A stretch of DNA of 64,000 bases, from contig JBGUBD010000003.1 in NCBI GenBank assembly GCA_041821185.1, forward strand, positions 186,001-250,000, in the 5' to 3' direction. The notes under the pieces were generated by a model. That model saw only the letters and a list, made by a program, of their open reading frames with translations. It made no database searches and had not been told where the DNA came from. This document shows positions 50,472 through 60,301 of the stretch, piece by piece. Origin of the DNA: Phycisphaerales bacterium AB-hyl4. GTDB lineage: Bacteria; Planctomycetota; Phycisphaerae; Phycisphaerales; Phycisphaeraceae. Numbering within the stretch: position 1 is the first letter of the stretch; the number at the start of each line of letters is the position of its first letter. Both the position numbers and the translations under genes were made by a program.

Positions 50472-52748
50472 ATGAGACAGTCAGACGCGTACCGGTGCAC
50501 CTGGATCGTCATGCTTTTCACTCTGGCCGTCACGACGGCGGTCAGTGGCGAGGTGACGGATGACACCATCCTGTTCAGTGATGATTTTGAGTCCTACTCG
50601 GCCGACGAGGAACTCGACGGCCAAGGGCGGTGGCAGTCGTCGCGTGGCAGTGGCGAGAACAGTGGGGTAACCGTCGTCGAGGGTTCGTCCACTTCGGGCC
50701 GCGGCGCGAACGAGCGCGTCGTCCGCTATTACGACGACAGCGGCAGCGATCCGCATCCGGTCATGCGGCGGTCGTTTCCGGAGGAGTCGACCTATGCGGT
50801 CAAGTCCACGTTTTTACTTCGGCTCAACGAACTGGACGGCGACGTGGGGATGCACAACGTCGTGCTTCGCGGTACGGGCGGCGCTGCGACGCGGTTTCGC
50901 TTCGGGCCCAGCGGCTTGATCCTGCTCGGCTCGGCGGAGGAGCCGGGTGGTGAGCGGAAGCAGAGCCATCGCATCATCGATCGGCCGGTGGCGGGTGATT
51001 GGTACCAGGTGGTGCTCACCGCCGACCCGAAGACGCAGACGACATGGGCAAGGGTGACGAATCTTGACCGTGATGATGCGGGCCAGCGGGGCGAAGCCCC
51101 GCCGACGCCGTTCTTTGCCGACGTCAGTTCGCTGTCGCGGTGGGCGGTCGAGCGGGCGTCGATGACGACGATGGATGTCTCGATTGACGATGTGACGGTT
51201 CGCGTGGTTCCGGCGGCGGCCCGTGAGCCGGCGGTGGACCTGTCGGTGCTGGAGATGGCGGCGGACGCAGAGCTTTCCGAGGGGGCGCGGGCGCGGATGG
51301 CGGACGGCCGAATCGAAGGCGAGCAGGCCGTGCTGCTTGAGGCCGGCTCGATCGCGTGGGAAACGCCAGGCCTGTCGGATCACCATCATGCGGAGTTCTG
51401 GTTCAATCCTGTGAGTTGGAATCCGGTGCTGGGTGACGAGGTGACCCTCGCCCGGTTTCAGATCGGCGACGATTTGTTCGTGCTCCGCAAGCCGGCGAAC
51501 CGCAGCGAACTGCAACTGGAACGCGACGGTCAGGCGGTGCAGGCCTACCCCACATACGCATGGGACCACGGCGACTGGTATGAAGGCGGCGGCGGCACGG
51601 GGGTGCGCGGACTGATTCGTCGAAGCGTGCCGTGGCATCACGTGCATGTCGCGGTGTCGGGCGGACGTATTTCGATGACGGTGGACGGTTTTCCGGCCCG
51701 CCGAGTGGAGACCGCTGCGGTCTCGGGGGCGTTGTCGCGTCTGGAACTGCATGGTCAGCCGGGCACGACGTTCGCGGCGGTGGCGGCCGAAGCGGGCACG
51801 CCGATGGAGGCGAGCGAGTTGCGCGATCGCTACATCACGTTGTTTCTTAATGAACCGCGGATCATGCGGAATCTGGTCACCGTGCCGTATCTGAGACAGC
51901 CGCCGTCGATCGACGGGCAGGTGGACGAAGCGGAATGGGCGAACGCGGCCCGGCTTATTGGCTTCAGCAACATCGGCCGCGACGGCGTGGTGACGGAAGA
52001 GTTGGTGGGTTACATCGGCTACGACGACGAGCGCGTGTATCTGGCGCTGGTGACACCGGCTGGCGAGTCGGTGAGCGACGACGCGGGCGATCAGCCAATG
52101 TGGGAACGCGAAGCGATGGTGATGACGCTCTCGCCGCCGTTCGTCAGTGGTGAGGACCCGCGGCGGGCGACCCAACTGGTGGGCGACCCGGCGGGCCATA
52201 AGACGCAACTGAAGGTGCTGCCGACGCGCGACGAGCAATGGCAAGCGGTGTGGGACTGGTATGCATCGACGGACGGGCAAGGCTGGCAAGGCGAGCTTGC
52301 CGCGGCGTTTGATGACCTGGACTTTCCCACCCCGAGCCCGGCGGACATGTGGGGGCTGAATGTTGAAAATCCCAATGCGGGCGCGACGTGGTCGCATATC
52401 GAGGTCGAGCCGAACCTGGGCAATATCCGTTTCCGGGAAGGGGCCCCGGCTGTCCGGCCGATGCACCTTCGGTTCGATGAAGGCTCGGCGAAGCTTGAGA
52501 TCGAGATCGTCGGCGGTGAGAACGTTCAAGACCTGATCGTCGGCATGCAACTGTTTGGCGCACATGACCGCCTGCCTCGCGAGACCGTGGAGACCGTTGT
52601 CTCGGTGGGACCGGGCGAGCCGGAGCGGGCCGAGTTGACCTTGGACCTCGAAGGACAGGACGACGGCCGCGTCGCGCTGTTCGTGCGGGACGGACACCTA
52701 TTCATCTACTACCACAGTGTGAAATTCCCGGCCGTCGAAGGCCGCTGA
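50472..52748 (+). CDS. Secreted multidomain protein with CBM9-like domain
   Basis: The 758-aa protein has a signal peptide (WIVMLFTLAVTTAVSG) and two beta-sandwich regions (about residues 25-250 and 290-440: SDDFESYSADEELDGQGRW and WVEWHHVHVAVSG-like strands). The C-terminal part (VTVPYLRQPPSIDGQVDEAE, then LVGYIGYDDERVYLALVTPA) is the signature of CBM9-like carbohydrate-binding domains. It is probably a cell-surface glycan-binding partner of the putative glycosidase next door; their ends overlap (TGATG). Confidence 0.7.
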   Translation: MRQSDAYRCTWIVMLFTLAVTTAVSGEVTDDTILFSDDFESYSADEELDGQGRWQSSRGSGENSGVTVVEGSSTSGRGANERVVRYYDDSGSDPHPVMRRSFPEESTYAVKSTFLLRLNELDGDVGMHNVVLRGTGGAATRFRFGPSGLILLGSAEEPGGERKQSHRIIDRPVAGDWYQVVLTADPKTQTTWARVTNLDRDDAGQRGEAPPTPFFADVSSLSRWAVERASMTTMDVSIDDVTVRVVPAAAREPAVDLSVLEMAADAELSEGARARMADGRIEGEQAVLLEAGSIAWETPGLSDHHHAEFWFNPVSWNPVLGDEVTLARFQIGDDLFVLRKPANRSELQLERDGQAVQAYPTYAWDHGDWYEGGGGTGVRGLIRRSVPWHHVHVAVSGGRISMTVDGFPARRVETAAVSGALSRLELHGQPGTTFAAVAAEAGTPMEASELRDRYITLFLNEPRIMRNLVTVPYLRQPPSIDGQVDEAEWANAARLIGFSNIGRDGVVTEELVGYIGYDDERVYLALVTPAGESVSDDAGDQPMWEREAMVMTLSPPFVSGEDPRRATQLVGDPAGHKTQLKVLPTRDEQWQAVWDWYASTDGQGWQGELAAAFDDLDFPTPSPADMWGLNVENPNAGATWSHIEVEPNLGNIRFREGAPAVRPMHLRFDEGSAKLEIEIVGGENVQDLIVGMQLFGAHDRLPRETVETVVSVGPGEPERAELTLDLEGQDDGRVALFVRDGHLFIYYHSVKFPAVEGR

Positions 52749-52777
52749 TGATGGATCACGGCGAAAGGACACAGCAG

Positions 52778-55099
52778 ATGCAGATGCGCAGGCGATCGAT
52801 GAGCATGCTGGCATGGGGGGTGGCGGTAACGGTGACGGCGGGCGGTGGGTTGCCGCTGCACGCCTCCGACGAGGCCACGTCGGCCGAGGCTGAGCAGGTT
52901 TATCAGCGCAAGTGGACGGAAGCGGAGCTGCGCGAAGTGCGCGAAGCCAGCCAGGAGTGGTTCGGCCAACCGGTGGTGCGGATGGACTACGCTCCGCCGC
53001 CGTGGACGCCGATGGTCGTGGACGGTCAGGCGATCGAAAGCTGGGGCAAGGTGTATCGCTACAGCGATTCGGTCTTGCCGGTGCAGATGACCAGCCAGGC
53101 TCTGGAACTGCTGGCGGGCGAGCCGCGGTTCGTGCTGCGCTCGGACGGACAGGAACATGAATTTCGCGAGGCCGAGGTCACGATTGAAAAGGTGCACGAG
53201 GGACTGGTGCAGGCGACGGCGGTTTCGCAGTCCGGCCCGTTCACGCTCGAGGTGAAGGTTGGTTACGAGTTTGACGGGATGGGCAAGGTGGAGGTGGCGC
53301 TGTCGGCCGACGGTTCGCCGACGGTGGAGAGCCTGCATCTGGAGTTGCCGATTTCGGCCGAGCGGGCGCAGTTGTTTCACATGACCGGCTCGCGGCACGT
53401 GTTGCCGATTCCCGAGGAGCAGCGACGCGGAGCCGCGGCGCCGCCGATTTCCGACTCGGGTTGGGTGCCGGAGGAAACGTGGCAGCTGGATGCGTTCCGC
53501 GAGATTTTGTGGTTCGGCGATCAGACGGCGGGGCTGTCGTGGTTTGCCGACGGGATGCACGGCTGGCCGATCTCGGGCGAGGATGAAATCCAGGTGCTTG
53601 AACCGGAGCGCGATGGGGCGCGCTTGCTGCGGGTGAAGTTCGCAGACCGGTCGTTTACGTTGGACGAGCCGTTGGAACTGGTCTTCGGGTTGCAGGCGAC
53701 GCCGATGCGTCCGCGGCGGGACGACTTCCGTTCGCGCGTGGGCTGGATGTTGCCGGACTTCGATGGGCCGGTCGAGATGCGATGGCGTTGGGGTGATGGG
53801 TATTACTATCCGTTCCATGAAACCTATCCGGAGAAGGCACGCGAGGACGTGGAGGCCGTGCGGGCGCAGGGCCGTGAGCTGTTGACGACGTCGTCGCTCG
53901 AATACTTCGGGCCGCACCGCTTTTACAAGACGCCGTATGGTGTGGTGGATCATCCGGGCATGATCCATCGCGAGGTGCTTTTCTGGAAAGACCAGTGGAA
54001 CCAGGTGCGCACGTTCGAGGGATCGGTCAGCGACGCCCAGCAACGTCACGAGGAAGCGTTGCGACGGCATGAGGCAGGCGATCCCGGCGGCCGAAGCGTG
54101 GAAGAAGTTCTTGCGCTTGACCGCCACACCGCCGAGGGCGAGTGGTACGGTCAGGAGTGGCGGCCGAGCACTTACCCCGAACGCTTCTGTTACAACGAGA
54201 CTTCCTCCTTCGCTGACTACTACACGTGGAAGCTCAAGGAACTCGTGGAGCAAACGGGCAAGGCGGCCATCTACCTCGACCAGCAGCTTTACTACTGTGC
54301 CAACCCCGACCACGGCTGCGGCTACGTCAACTATGACGGCGAATGGATGGGGCAGGGCAACGTGTTTGGCATGCGCGATGCCGCAAAACGGCTTTATTTC
54401 GCCTTCGTGGAAGGCAACGGCACGGCACCGCTGGTGATGTGGCATTCCTCGCATCAACTGATCATTCCCGCGATCTCTTTCGCCGAGATCTTCTGGGAAG
54501 GCGAGAAGTACACCATCCCCGACCACGAACGCAGCATCCTCGGCCGGGAGTTTTACAGCGAGTTTCTCGATGAGGCCGTGATGCAGGTGCAACATATGGG
54601 CAAGCCCTTCGGCTTCACCGGCGACTTCCTGCCACAACTGACCCGCGCGCAGCTTCGCAGTATGCCCATCACCTCACCCGCCGTCGCTTCCGCACGCGAC
54701 ATGGTGGGCCTGATGCTCATTCATGACTCGCACCTCGATGCGTACAGGCCGTTGACCTATCACGGCGACCTGATCAGCCACATCCTCACGAAACGGGCCA
54801 CCTACCCGCTGGACGAGATGCAGGTCAGCTATTACTGGGAAGACGATGCGCTGGTTCATGTCGAGCAGTCGGACGTTCGGTTCATCATGCATTACGACGA
54901 TGAGCACGCGCTGCTGATCCTCTTTAACTGGAGCGGCGAAATGCAACGCGCGCAAGTGAGCATCGATCCGCCGACGCAGTCGACAGGCGAGCCCACAGTT
55001 CATGACGTTTTCTCGAAAGAGCAGTTCGGCCAGGATCTGCAAAATTTCGAAATCGACCTGCTGCCACGCGATTTCCGCATGCTTGAGGTGCGTTGGTAA
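52778..55099 (+). CDS. Putative secreted glycoside hydrolase (DUF6067/GH123-like)
   Basis: The 773-aa protein has a signal peptide (MQMRRRSMSMLAWGVAVTVT start, cleaved near LHA|SDE), an N-terminal beta-sandwich (about residues 40-300) ending in LELVFGLQATPMRP, which is the junction motif of DUF6067/DUF4091-type glycosidases. A TIM-barrel-like part (RFCYNETSSFADYYTWKLKE, AAIYLDQQLYYCANPD) and a C-terminal sandwich follow. I infer hydrolase function; the acid pair cannot be named with confidence. ATG 52778 with AAAGGA upstream is chosen over 52748. Confidence 0.6.
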   Translation: MQMRRRSMSMLAWGVAVTVTAGGGLPLHASDEATSAEAEQVYQRKWTEAELREVREASQEWFGQPVVRMDYAPPPWTPMVVDGQAIESWGKVYRYSDSVLPVQMTSQALELLAGEPRFVLRSDGQEHEFREAEVTIEKVHEGLVQATAVSQSGPFTLEVKVGYEFDGMGKVEVALSADGSPTVESLHLELPISAERAQLFHMTGSRHVLPIPEEQRRGAAAPPISDSGWVPEETWQLDAFREILWFGDQTAGLSWFADGMHGWPISGEDEIQVLEPERDGARLLRVKFADRSFTLDEPLELVFGLQATPMRPRRDDFRSRVGWMLPDFDGPVEMRWRWGDGYYYPFHETYPEKAREDVEAVRAQGRELLTTSSLEYFGPHRFYKTPYGVVDHPGMIHREVLFWKDQWNQVRTFEGSVSDAQQRHEEALRRHEAGDPGGRSVEEVLALDRHTAEGEWYGQEWRPSTYPERFCYNETSSFADYYTWKLKELVEQTGKAAIYLDQQLYYCANPDHGCGYVNYDGEWMGQGNVFGMRDAAKRLYFAFVEGNGTAPLVMWHSSHQLIIPAISFAEIFWEGEKYTIPDHERSILGREFYSEFLDEAVMQVQHMGKPFGFTGDFLPQLTRAQLRSMPITSPAVASARDMVGLMLIHDSHLDAYRPLTYHGDLISHILTKRATYPLDEMQVSYYWEDDALVHVEQSDVRFIMHYDDEHALLILFNWSGEMQRAQVSIDPPTQSTGEPTVHDVFSKEQFGQDLQNFEIDLLPRDFRMLEVRW

Positions 55100-55204
55100 C
55101 GCTGCCGTTGTCGGCCATGGTCGACATGTGGGGAGCCACCCTCTACCTGCAATCGGTTATCCTTAACCGGGTAAGCGCCCCCCGTATTACCCGGAGTGAT
55201 TCTC

Positions 55205-56347
55205 ATGAATAAGTCTCGTATCGGCGTCGTCGGCTGCGGCGTCATCGGTTCATTCCACGTTCGTTCCTCTGTACAGTCTGCTTACGCCGACGCGGTCGCC
55301 GTTGCCGACGTAAACGAAGCATCGGCGCAGGCACTGGCTGATAAGCATGGCGTTGCGAAGGTCTACGGCGATGCGCAGAAGCTCTTTGCCGACCCTGATG
55401 TCGATGGTGTCGTCCTGGCGCTGCCGGCGAACCTGCGAAGGCGGTTGGCGTTGGCGGCCCTTCAAGCGGGCAAGCATGTGCTGATCGAGAAGCCGGCCGC
55501 GCTGAACGATGACGAGGTACAGCAGATCATGGCGGCGCAGAACGGGCAGGTCGTCATGTGCTGCCAGAACCGCTATGAGTTTACGCCTTCGGCGCGAGCC
55601 GCCGCGCGGCATGTCGCCAGCGGTGCGCTGGGCAAGCTGCGGCTGGTTCGGGTGCGTGGCGTGACATCGCCTATGAAACCACCGCCGGCTCAACCACCGG
55701 TGTGGCGACTTCGGCGGGATCTCAATGGCGGCGGGATCATGGCGAACTGGGGCTGCTACGACCTGCACTACATGCTGTCGGTGCTGAACTGGAGCGTGAC
55801 GCCACAGACCGTGATGGCGCAGATGTGGCCGATCGGCGGACCGTTTGCCGACTATGCCGACCCAAGCTCGGACGCGGAAACACACCTGCTGATGTTCGTC
55901 CGTTGTGCGGACGAAGTGGTGATCTCGTTCGAGCGGGCCGAGCTGCTCGCGACGCCGCCAAGCAAGGCGTGGGAGATCATCGGCGAGAACGGCACGTTGG
56001 TTCTTGAGATGACGCCGGGTAATGAGAAGCAGGTCGTTTTCTATCGCCGCGACCCCGGCAACCAGGGCGTGACCTCGGACGTGATCTGGTCGGGCGAAGA
56101 GGATGGCTTCATGCCGCACCAGGGAACGCTGGATGCCTTCGCGCTGGCCATCCAGCGGAACGACGGTTCGCCCAAGCCGTTGCGGCAAGCGTCGTTCGTA
56201 CAGCGACTCACCGACGCAGCGTACCAGAGCTCGGAAACAGGGCAGACGGTGACGGTTGACTTTACGGACCATGGCGCTGCGCTGTCGCCCGACGAGTTCG
56301 AACAGGTGCCGACCGTAGCGCTGGCCGAACCGCCCGCGACGGACTGA
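55205..56347 (+). CDS. Gfo/Idh/MocA-family dehydrogenase
   Basis: The 380-aa enzyme has the Rossmann start RIGVVGCGVIGSFHVRSSVQ, AALQAGKHVLIEKPAALNDD with the EKP lysine, and a C-terminal domain with GGGIMANWGCYDLHYMLSVL, the usual G-x-x-x-D-x-x-x-x-H pattern. GGAG at 55192 supports ATG 55205. It follows the secreted glycosidase by 105 bp and lies just upstream of the M20 hydrolase, so a shared catabolic role is likely. It is a paralogue, not a duplicate, of the one at 46918. Confidence 0.88.
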   Translation: MNKSRIGVVGCGVIGSFHVRSSVQSAYADAVAVADVNEASAQALADKHGVAKVYGDAQKLFADPDVDGVVLALPANLRRRLALAALQAGKHVLIEKPAALNDDEVQQIMAAQNGQVVMCCQNRYEFTPSARAAARHVASGALGKLRLVRVRGVTSPMKPPPAQPPVWRLRRDLNGGGIMANWGCYDLHYMLSVLNWSVTPQTVMAQMWPIGGPFADYADPSSDAETHLLMFVRCADEVVISFERAELLATPPSKAWEIIGENGTLVLEMTPGNEKQVVFYRRDPGNQGVTSDVIWSGEEDGFMPHQGTLDAFALAIQRNDGSPKPLRQASFVQRLTDAAYQSSETGQTVTVDFTDHGAALSPDEFEQVPTVALAEPPATD

Positions 56348-56364
56348 CTTGATACGGAAGCGAG

Positions 56365-57492
56365 ATGACCGACCTTCCTTCCACCGCTGCCGACGTGATC
56401 GCCCAGGCGCGTGAACTGCTCGCAGCAATCGTGCAGGTCGGCGCGCCGACGGGCGGGGAAGCGGTCCGGGCGGCCTGGATCGCTCGCTGGCTACGCGAGC
56501 AAGGCGTTGGCAACGTTGAGATCGATGAGGTCCACAACGTGACCGTCAGACTCGGGCCTGAGGAAGGTCGGCCGTTGCTGATCGACGCGCACACGGACAC
56601 GGTCTTTGACGACGAACGGCCGCCGCTGACCAAGACCGCGACTCGCTGGTGCGCCCCGGGCATCATGGACAACACCGCGGCGTGTGCCTTGTTGATGTGC
56701 TGGGCAGCGCAAGTGGGGAGCGGCCTGGTCGCGCTGCCGAGACCTGTCCTTCTGAGCTTCTCCGTTGGCGAAGAGGGCCAAGGCGATCTGCGGGGCGTCA
56801 AGCATTTGTCGCAAGTCTGGCGCGATCGGCCGACGGCGGCACTTGTGTTGGACCTCGGCCTGGAGGAGGTCAGCCGGGTGTGCGTCGGCAGCGATCGCAT
56901 GCAGGTGACGATCGGCTGTCGAGGCGGCCATAGCTGGAACGACTTCGGCGATCCCACCGCGATCCACGCTGCTTGCCGATGGATCGCCGACCTTGAAAAG
57001 GTTGCACCGTGGTCACGGAATCGGCTGAGCTACAACGTCGGCATCCTGCGCGGGGGCGACCGCATTACCACGCTCGCTGCGACGGCGGAGGTGTCGCTGG
57101 ACTTACGCAGCATCGACCCGGCACTGTTGGCGGAGGCGAAGGAGGCGGTGCTGCGATCGCTTCACACGGCCGCCCCTGCGTCGGCTTACAGTGTTCGGGT
57201 CGAGCCGGTCGGCTTCCGTCCCGCAGGCGCGCTGCCTGAGACGCATGCACTGCTGGCCGCCTTGCAGGAAACACACCGCGAACTTGACTTGCCGCTGACG
57301 GAGCGCCCCCTGAGCACCAACGCCAACTGGTTTATCCACCAGGGCGTTCCGTCGCTGTGCACCGGCATCGTGCGCGGGGCGGGCTATCACAGCCGCGAGG
57401 AATACATCGAAGTGGCATCGTTGGCGCAGGGCTGGCAGAAGCTCACCCGTCTGGTCGACCGCCTGCTGAACTGCCAATGCGAAGCGATGTGA
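56365..57492 (+). CDS. M20-family metallohydrolase (peptidase/deacylase)
   Basis: The 375-aa protein has LLIDAHTDTVF with the first His and Asp ligands, APGIMDNTAACAL with the bridging Asp, and FSVGEEGQGDLRG with the catalytic Glu pair; a lid domain (CRGGHSWNDFGDPTAIHAAC) is inserted. Relatives include ArgE, DapE and YgeY-type hydrolases that cut N-acyl or peptide bonds. It begins 17 bp after the dehydrogenase stop and is the end of the glycan locus; a bidirectional hairpin terminates it. Confidence 0.85.
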   Translation: MTDLPSTAADVIAQARELLAAIVQVGAPTGGEAVRAAWIARWLREQGVGNVEIDEVHNVTVRLGPEEGRPLLIDAHTDTVFDDERPPLTKTATRWCAPGIMDNTAACALLMCWAAQVGSGLVALPRPVLLSFSVGEEGQGDLRGVKHLSQVWRDRPTAALVLDLGLEEVSRVCVGSDRMQVTIGCRGGHSWNDFGDPTAIHAACRWIADLEKVAPWSRNRLSYNVGILRGGDRITTLAATAEVSLDLRSIDPALLAEAKEAVLRSLHTAAPASAYSVRVEPVGFRPAGALPETHALLAALQETHRELDLPLTERPLSTNANWFIHQGVPSLCTGIVRGAGYHSREEYIEVASLAQGWQKLTRLVDRLLNCQCEAM

Positions 57493-57576
57493 TGATGTTC
57501 CCACTCGCCCCTGAACATGGTGGGGTGTGCCCGTGGGGTGTCGGTTGCGGTCCGGGAGTGGGGTTCTGCGCAAATA

Positions 57577-57614
57577 AAAACCGTAAAACACTTGTTTAAG
57601 TGGTTTACGGTTTT
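57577..57614. terminator. Bidirectional terminator between M20 gene and tRNA-Ala
   Basis: AAAACCGTAAAAC (57577-57589) pairs with GGTTTACGGTTTT (57602-57614). A/T runs on both sides allow use in either direction: for the M20 gene (plus) and tRNA-Ala (minus). Confidence 0.8.
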
Positions 57615-57621
57615 ATGAAAA

Positions 57622-57694
<73 letters not shown>

Positions 57695-57782
57695 GCGAGA
57701 CCCTTTATCAGGGGATCGGCGGGTAAGTATAAGCATATCGATCGTTGTGGGCAAACCGGTGGCAAATCAGGCTGGCGTGGGC

Positions 57783-58685
57783 TCAGGGATCGTGCGGGCT
57801 GATACGGACGCGGTCGAAGTCGGTGCGGGCGACCGTTTCGACTCGGCCGTCGACGAAAGCGATATTGATCGACTGGCGATGGCGGTCGAGGGGGATGCGA
57901 TCGCCGATGCGACTGGGATGGTTGTCGACGTCGGCGAGGCTGCCGCGGGCGGGGGTGCCGCCAGTGGCGGTGGTGTAATAGAGGGCATTATTGCGTCGTA
58001 GAGGGGGGAGAGCGTCGGCGGACTGGCTTTTGGCTGTGCCGGCCTCGGCGTAGAGCATGGTCAGGGCGGGGCGGCTGACGCCGACGAGGTTGGTTTCCAG
58101 GGGCGTCTGGTGCTCGTTGCCGTGGACGCGGATCGTGGTGGAGAGGGGCGGGTACTCGAACGCGCCGCCAGCGTCGGGGTTGTCGGGGTTGCGAAGCAGG
58201 CCTGCGAGGTCGTAGTTGACACCGAAGGAAACGCGGCTGAGCGGTCGGCCGAACGATTCGCCATGCAGCAAGGCGTGGCCCGGGTTGGCTTGCTGAAGGG
58301 TGGCATCGCGTGGGCAGTAGAAATCGGGGCGAGCCTGACTCGGGCTGGAGCGGAAGGTTTCGCCGGCGATTTCGCCGAGGTAGGGCAGGAGGGCGCTGGC
58401 CCAGTCGTTGAGTTGGCCGTCGCGGTCGTAGCTCCAGCGGCGCTGGCTGGTGTCGTAGGCCTGTGCCCAGTGATGAGCGGAGGCGGGCTGGACGTGGTTG
58501 TTGTGATCGCCGAGGAAGGTGAGGCCGGCGAGAGTGACCTGCCGAAGATTGGCGGCACAGGCGGTGCTGTGCATGTTCTGTCGAAGGTTTGCAAGCGTGG
58601 GCAGAATCATCGCCAGCAGCAAAGCAACCGCTGCAATCAGCACAAGAACCTCGACGAGCGTGAAAGCGGACTGCTTGCGATCCAT
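57783..58685 (-). CDS. Prepilin-type pseudopilin (DUF1559-like), divergent
   Basis: The protein begins MDRKQSAFTLVEVLVLIAAV, a variant prepilin signal with alanine in place of glycine before the FTLVEVL helix. AANLRQVTLAGLTFLGDHNN follows, as in other pseudopilins, and the end has INIAFVDGRVETV. ATG 58685 is chosen because it immediately precedes the signal; longer frames to 58748 exist. The -1 alanine is compatible with prepilin peptidase processing but is less common. It lies alone between tRNA-Ala and the GTPase gene. Confidence 0.78.
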   Translation of the reverse strand: MDRKQSAFTLVEVLVLIAAVALLLAMILPTLANLRQNMHSTACAANLRQVTLAGLTFLGDHNNHVQPASAHHWAQAYDTSQRRWSYDRDGQLNDWASALLPYLGEIAGETFRSSPSQARPDFYCPRDATLQQANPGHALLHGESFGRPLSRVSFGVNYDLAGLLRNPDNPDAGGAFEYPPLSTTIRVHGNEHQTPLETNLVGVSRPALTMLYAEAGTAKSQSADALPPLRRNNALYYTTATGGTPARGSLADVDNHPSRIGDRIPLDRHRQSINIAFVDGRVETVARTDFDRVRISPHDP

Positions 58686-58855
58686 CACGTCATCCAGCGG
58701 ACAGAAATACGGCCGCGTCGACATTGACACCCCCTGGAAATTTGACACATATTGCCCCGATCATCCAAAGTCCCCAATTGCTTGGGGCTGGACCAATTGA
58801 TTTGATCGTAGCGATGGCAGCTTGCCTGTCAATGAAATTCTGTTGCGAGCAAGAT

Positions 58856-60301
58856 TCATAAAAGGTTGATCGGACGATCAGCGGGAATGCGCAGCTTCTC
58901 ACTGAGCAGTTGACTCAATTCACTCACGGCAGCGCGGCGGCGGTCCGTGCCGCCAGGCCTGGCATGCTTTGAACTGCCGATATGGGACCAATTCGGCTGA
59001 GCACGGGCTCGGCGAAGTGGGCTGGGCAGTCGTGGCGGAGCGGCGGGCTTGCCGGGACGAGCGTCGTATGTATCGAGTCGAACGGGCGTGAGACTGGCGT
59101 GGCCGCGACGGAGCAGGGTGCGGACGAGGTTAAGTTGGCGCAGGGTGAGGGTGATGAGCGTGGCGTCGTCGCAGCAGAGTTCGCGGTAGCCACGGATGCG
59201 GTTGAGCAGGCGTCGGCCCTCGGCGGCGCCTGAGCCGACGATGCCGCCGATGGCAGCCCCGAGCACCGTGCCCGTGCCGAGCGTGAGGCCGGCGGAGGCG
59301 ATGTCGGCGATGAGGCCCACAGCCGCGCCGGTCGCAGCGCCGCCGCCGGTGCGTACGCCGAAGCGCCGCTGCGTTTCCGGGTTGAACAAGTCAAACTGCC
59401 ATTGCCCATCCTTGAACGGCAGATCCGTGGGCAGGTAGTCGTCGCTTCGAAAGCGGAAGTCTTCGAGCAACTGATCGACGGTGCGCTGCTCGCGCTCGCG
59501 GATGCGTTGCTGAAGCGTGTCGATCGCCGCGGCGAGTTTCGCTTCATCATCAACAGGCGTGCGGACAACATACGCGGCCGCGTCGATGAGCAACTCGGCG
59601 ATCGTGTTCGCAGCATTGGCGATCAGTGCATCGCGCATCCGATGACGGTCGGCGATGATCGCGTCGATCTGCTCGCGATGACTGTCGAGCAAGGTACGCA
59701 TCTTCTCAAAGAGACGCTGCTCACTCATCTCACCAAGCTCAAGCGTGTCGAACTCGGCCACGGCGTGCAGGTTGAGCCTGGCAAGCTCATCACGCCACTC
59801 GGTGGCGCGGGCGGTTGGCGAGGCGATGAAATTGAGCACCGGCACGATCGGCCGGGCGCAGTAGGTGAGGATGGCCACCTCGTCGCGGTACTTGCCCAGC
59901 ACAGACTCGCGGGCGTCGATCACGTAGAGCGCGACGTCGCTGGCCATGACCTGGCGGATGGCTTTGGCTTCCTGCGCGAACACACGACGGGCATCGTCGT
60001 GGGCGAGGAAGCGTTGCACGAGATCGTGGCCGATCGCGCGCTCGCCGCCGCGCAGTTGTTCGAGGCGTTCGAGCAGTGCGATCGGGTCTTCCAGTCCTGG
60101 CGTGTCATAAAGCTCGGCGATCGGTTGGCCTTCGACGGTGAGGGCCGCCCCGCGAACGTCACGCGTGGTGGCGGGGCTGTCGGAGACCTCGCCGAACGTG
60201 GTGTCGCGGGTGAGCGTGCGCAGAAGCGAGGTTTTGCCCGTGTTGGTGTGGCCGACGACGGCAACTTTGAGTGGCGCGGCGGCAGGGAAGTTGGGGCTCA
60301 T
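58856..60301 (-). CDS. GTPase with DUF3482-like C-terminus
   Basis: The 481-aa protein has a TrmE-Era-like GTPase domain with the P-loop VVGHTNTGKTSLLRTL (about residues 14-29), switch-region DSPATTRDV, DTPGLED for G3, and a weak G4 (VLNFIAS). A glycine-rich hydrophobic segment (GGAATGAAVGLIADIASAGL, about 317-350), possibly membrane-inserting, and a basic C-terminus follow. This order is that of the GTPase/DUF3482 family, which pairs with DUF2868 proteins. It overlaps the DUF2868 gene upstream by ATGA. Confidence 0.8.
   Translation of the reverse strand: MSPNFPAAAPLKVAVVGHTNTGKTSLLRTLTRDTTFGEVSDSPATTRDVRGAALTVEGQPIAELYDTPGLEDPIALLERLEQLRGGERAIGHDLVQRFLAHDDARRVFAQEAKAIRQVMASDVALYVIDARESVLGKYRDEVAILTYCARPIVPVLNFIASPTARATEWRDELARLNLHAVAEFDTLELGEMSEQRLFEKMRTLLDSHREQIDAIIADRHRMRDALIANAANTIAELLIDAAAYVVRTPVDDEAKLAAAIDTLQQRIREREQRTVDQLLEDFRFRSDDYLPTDLPFKDGQWQFDLFNPETQRRFGVRTGGGAATGAAVGLIADIASAGLTLGTGTVLGAAIGGIVGSGAAEGRRLLNRIRGYRELCCDDATLITLTLRQLNLVRTLLRRGHASLTPVRLDTYDARPGKPAAPPRLPSPLRRARAQPNWSHIGSSKHARPGGTDRRRAAVSELSQLLSEKLRIPADRPINLL

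Noticed and set aside
50814..52697. 627-codon minus-strand frame opposite the CBM9-like gene
   Set aside because: Arg/His-rich shadow of a GC-rich gene; no family features and the plus strand has signal peptide and domain motifs.
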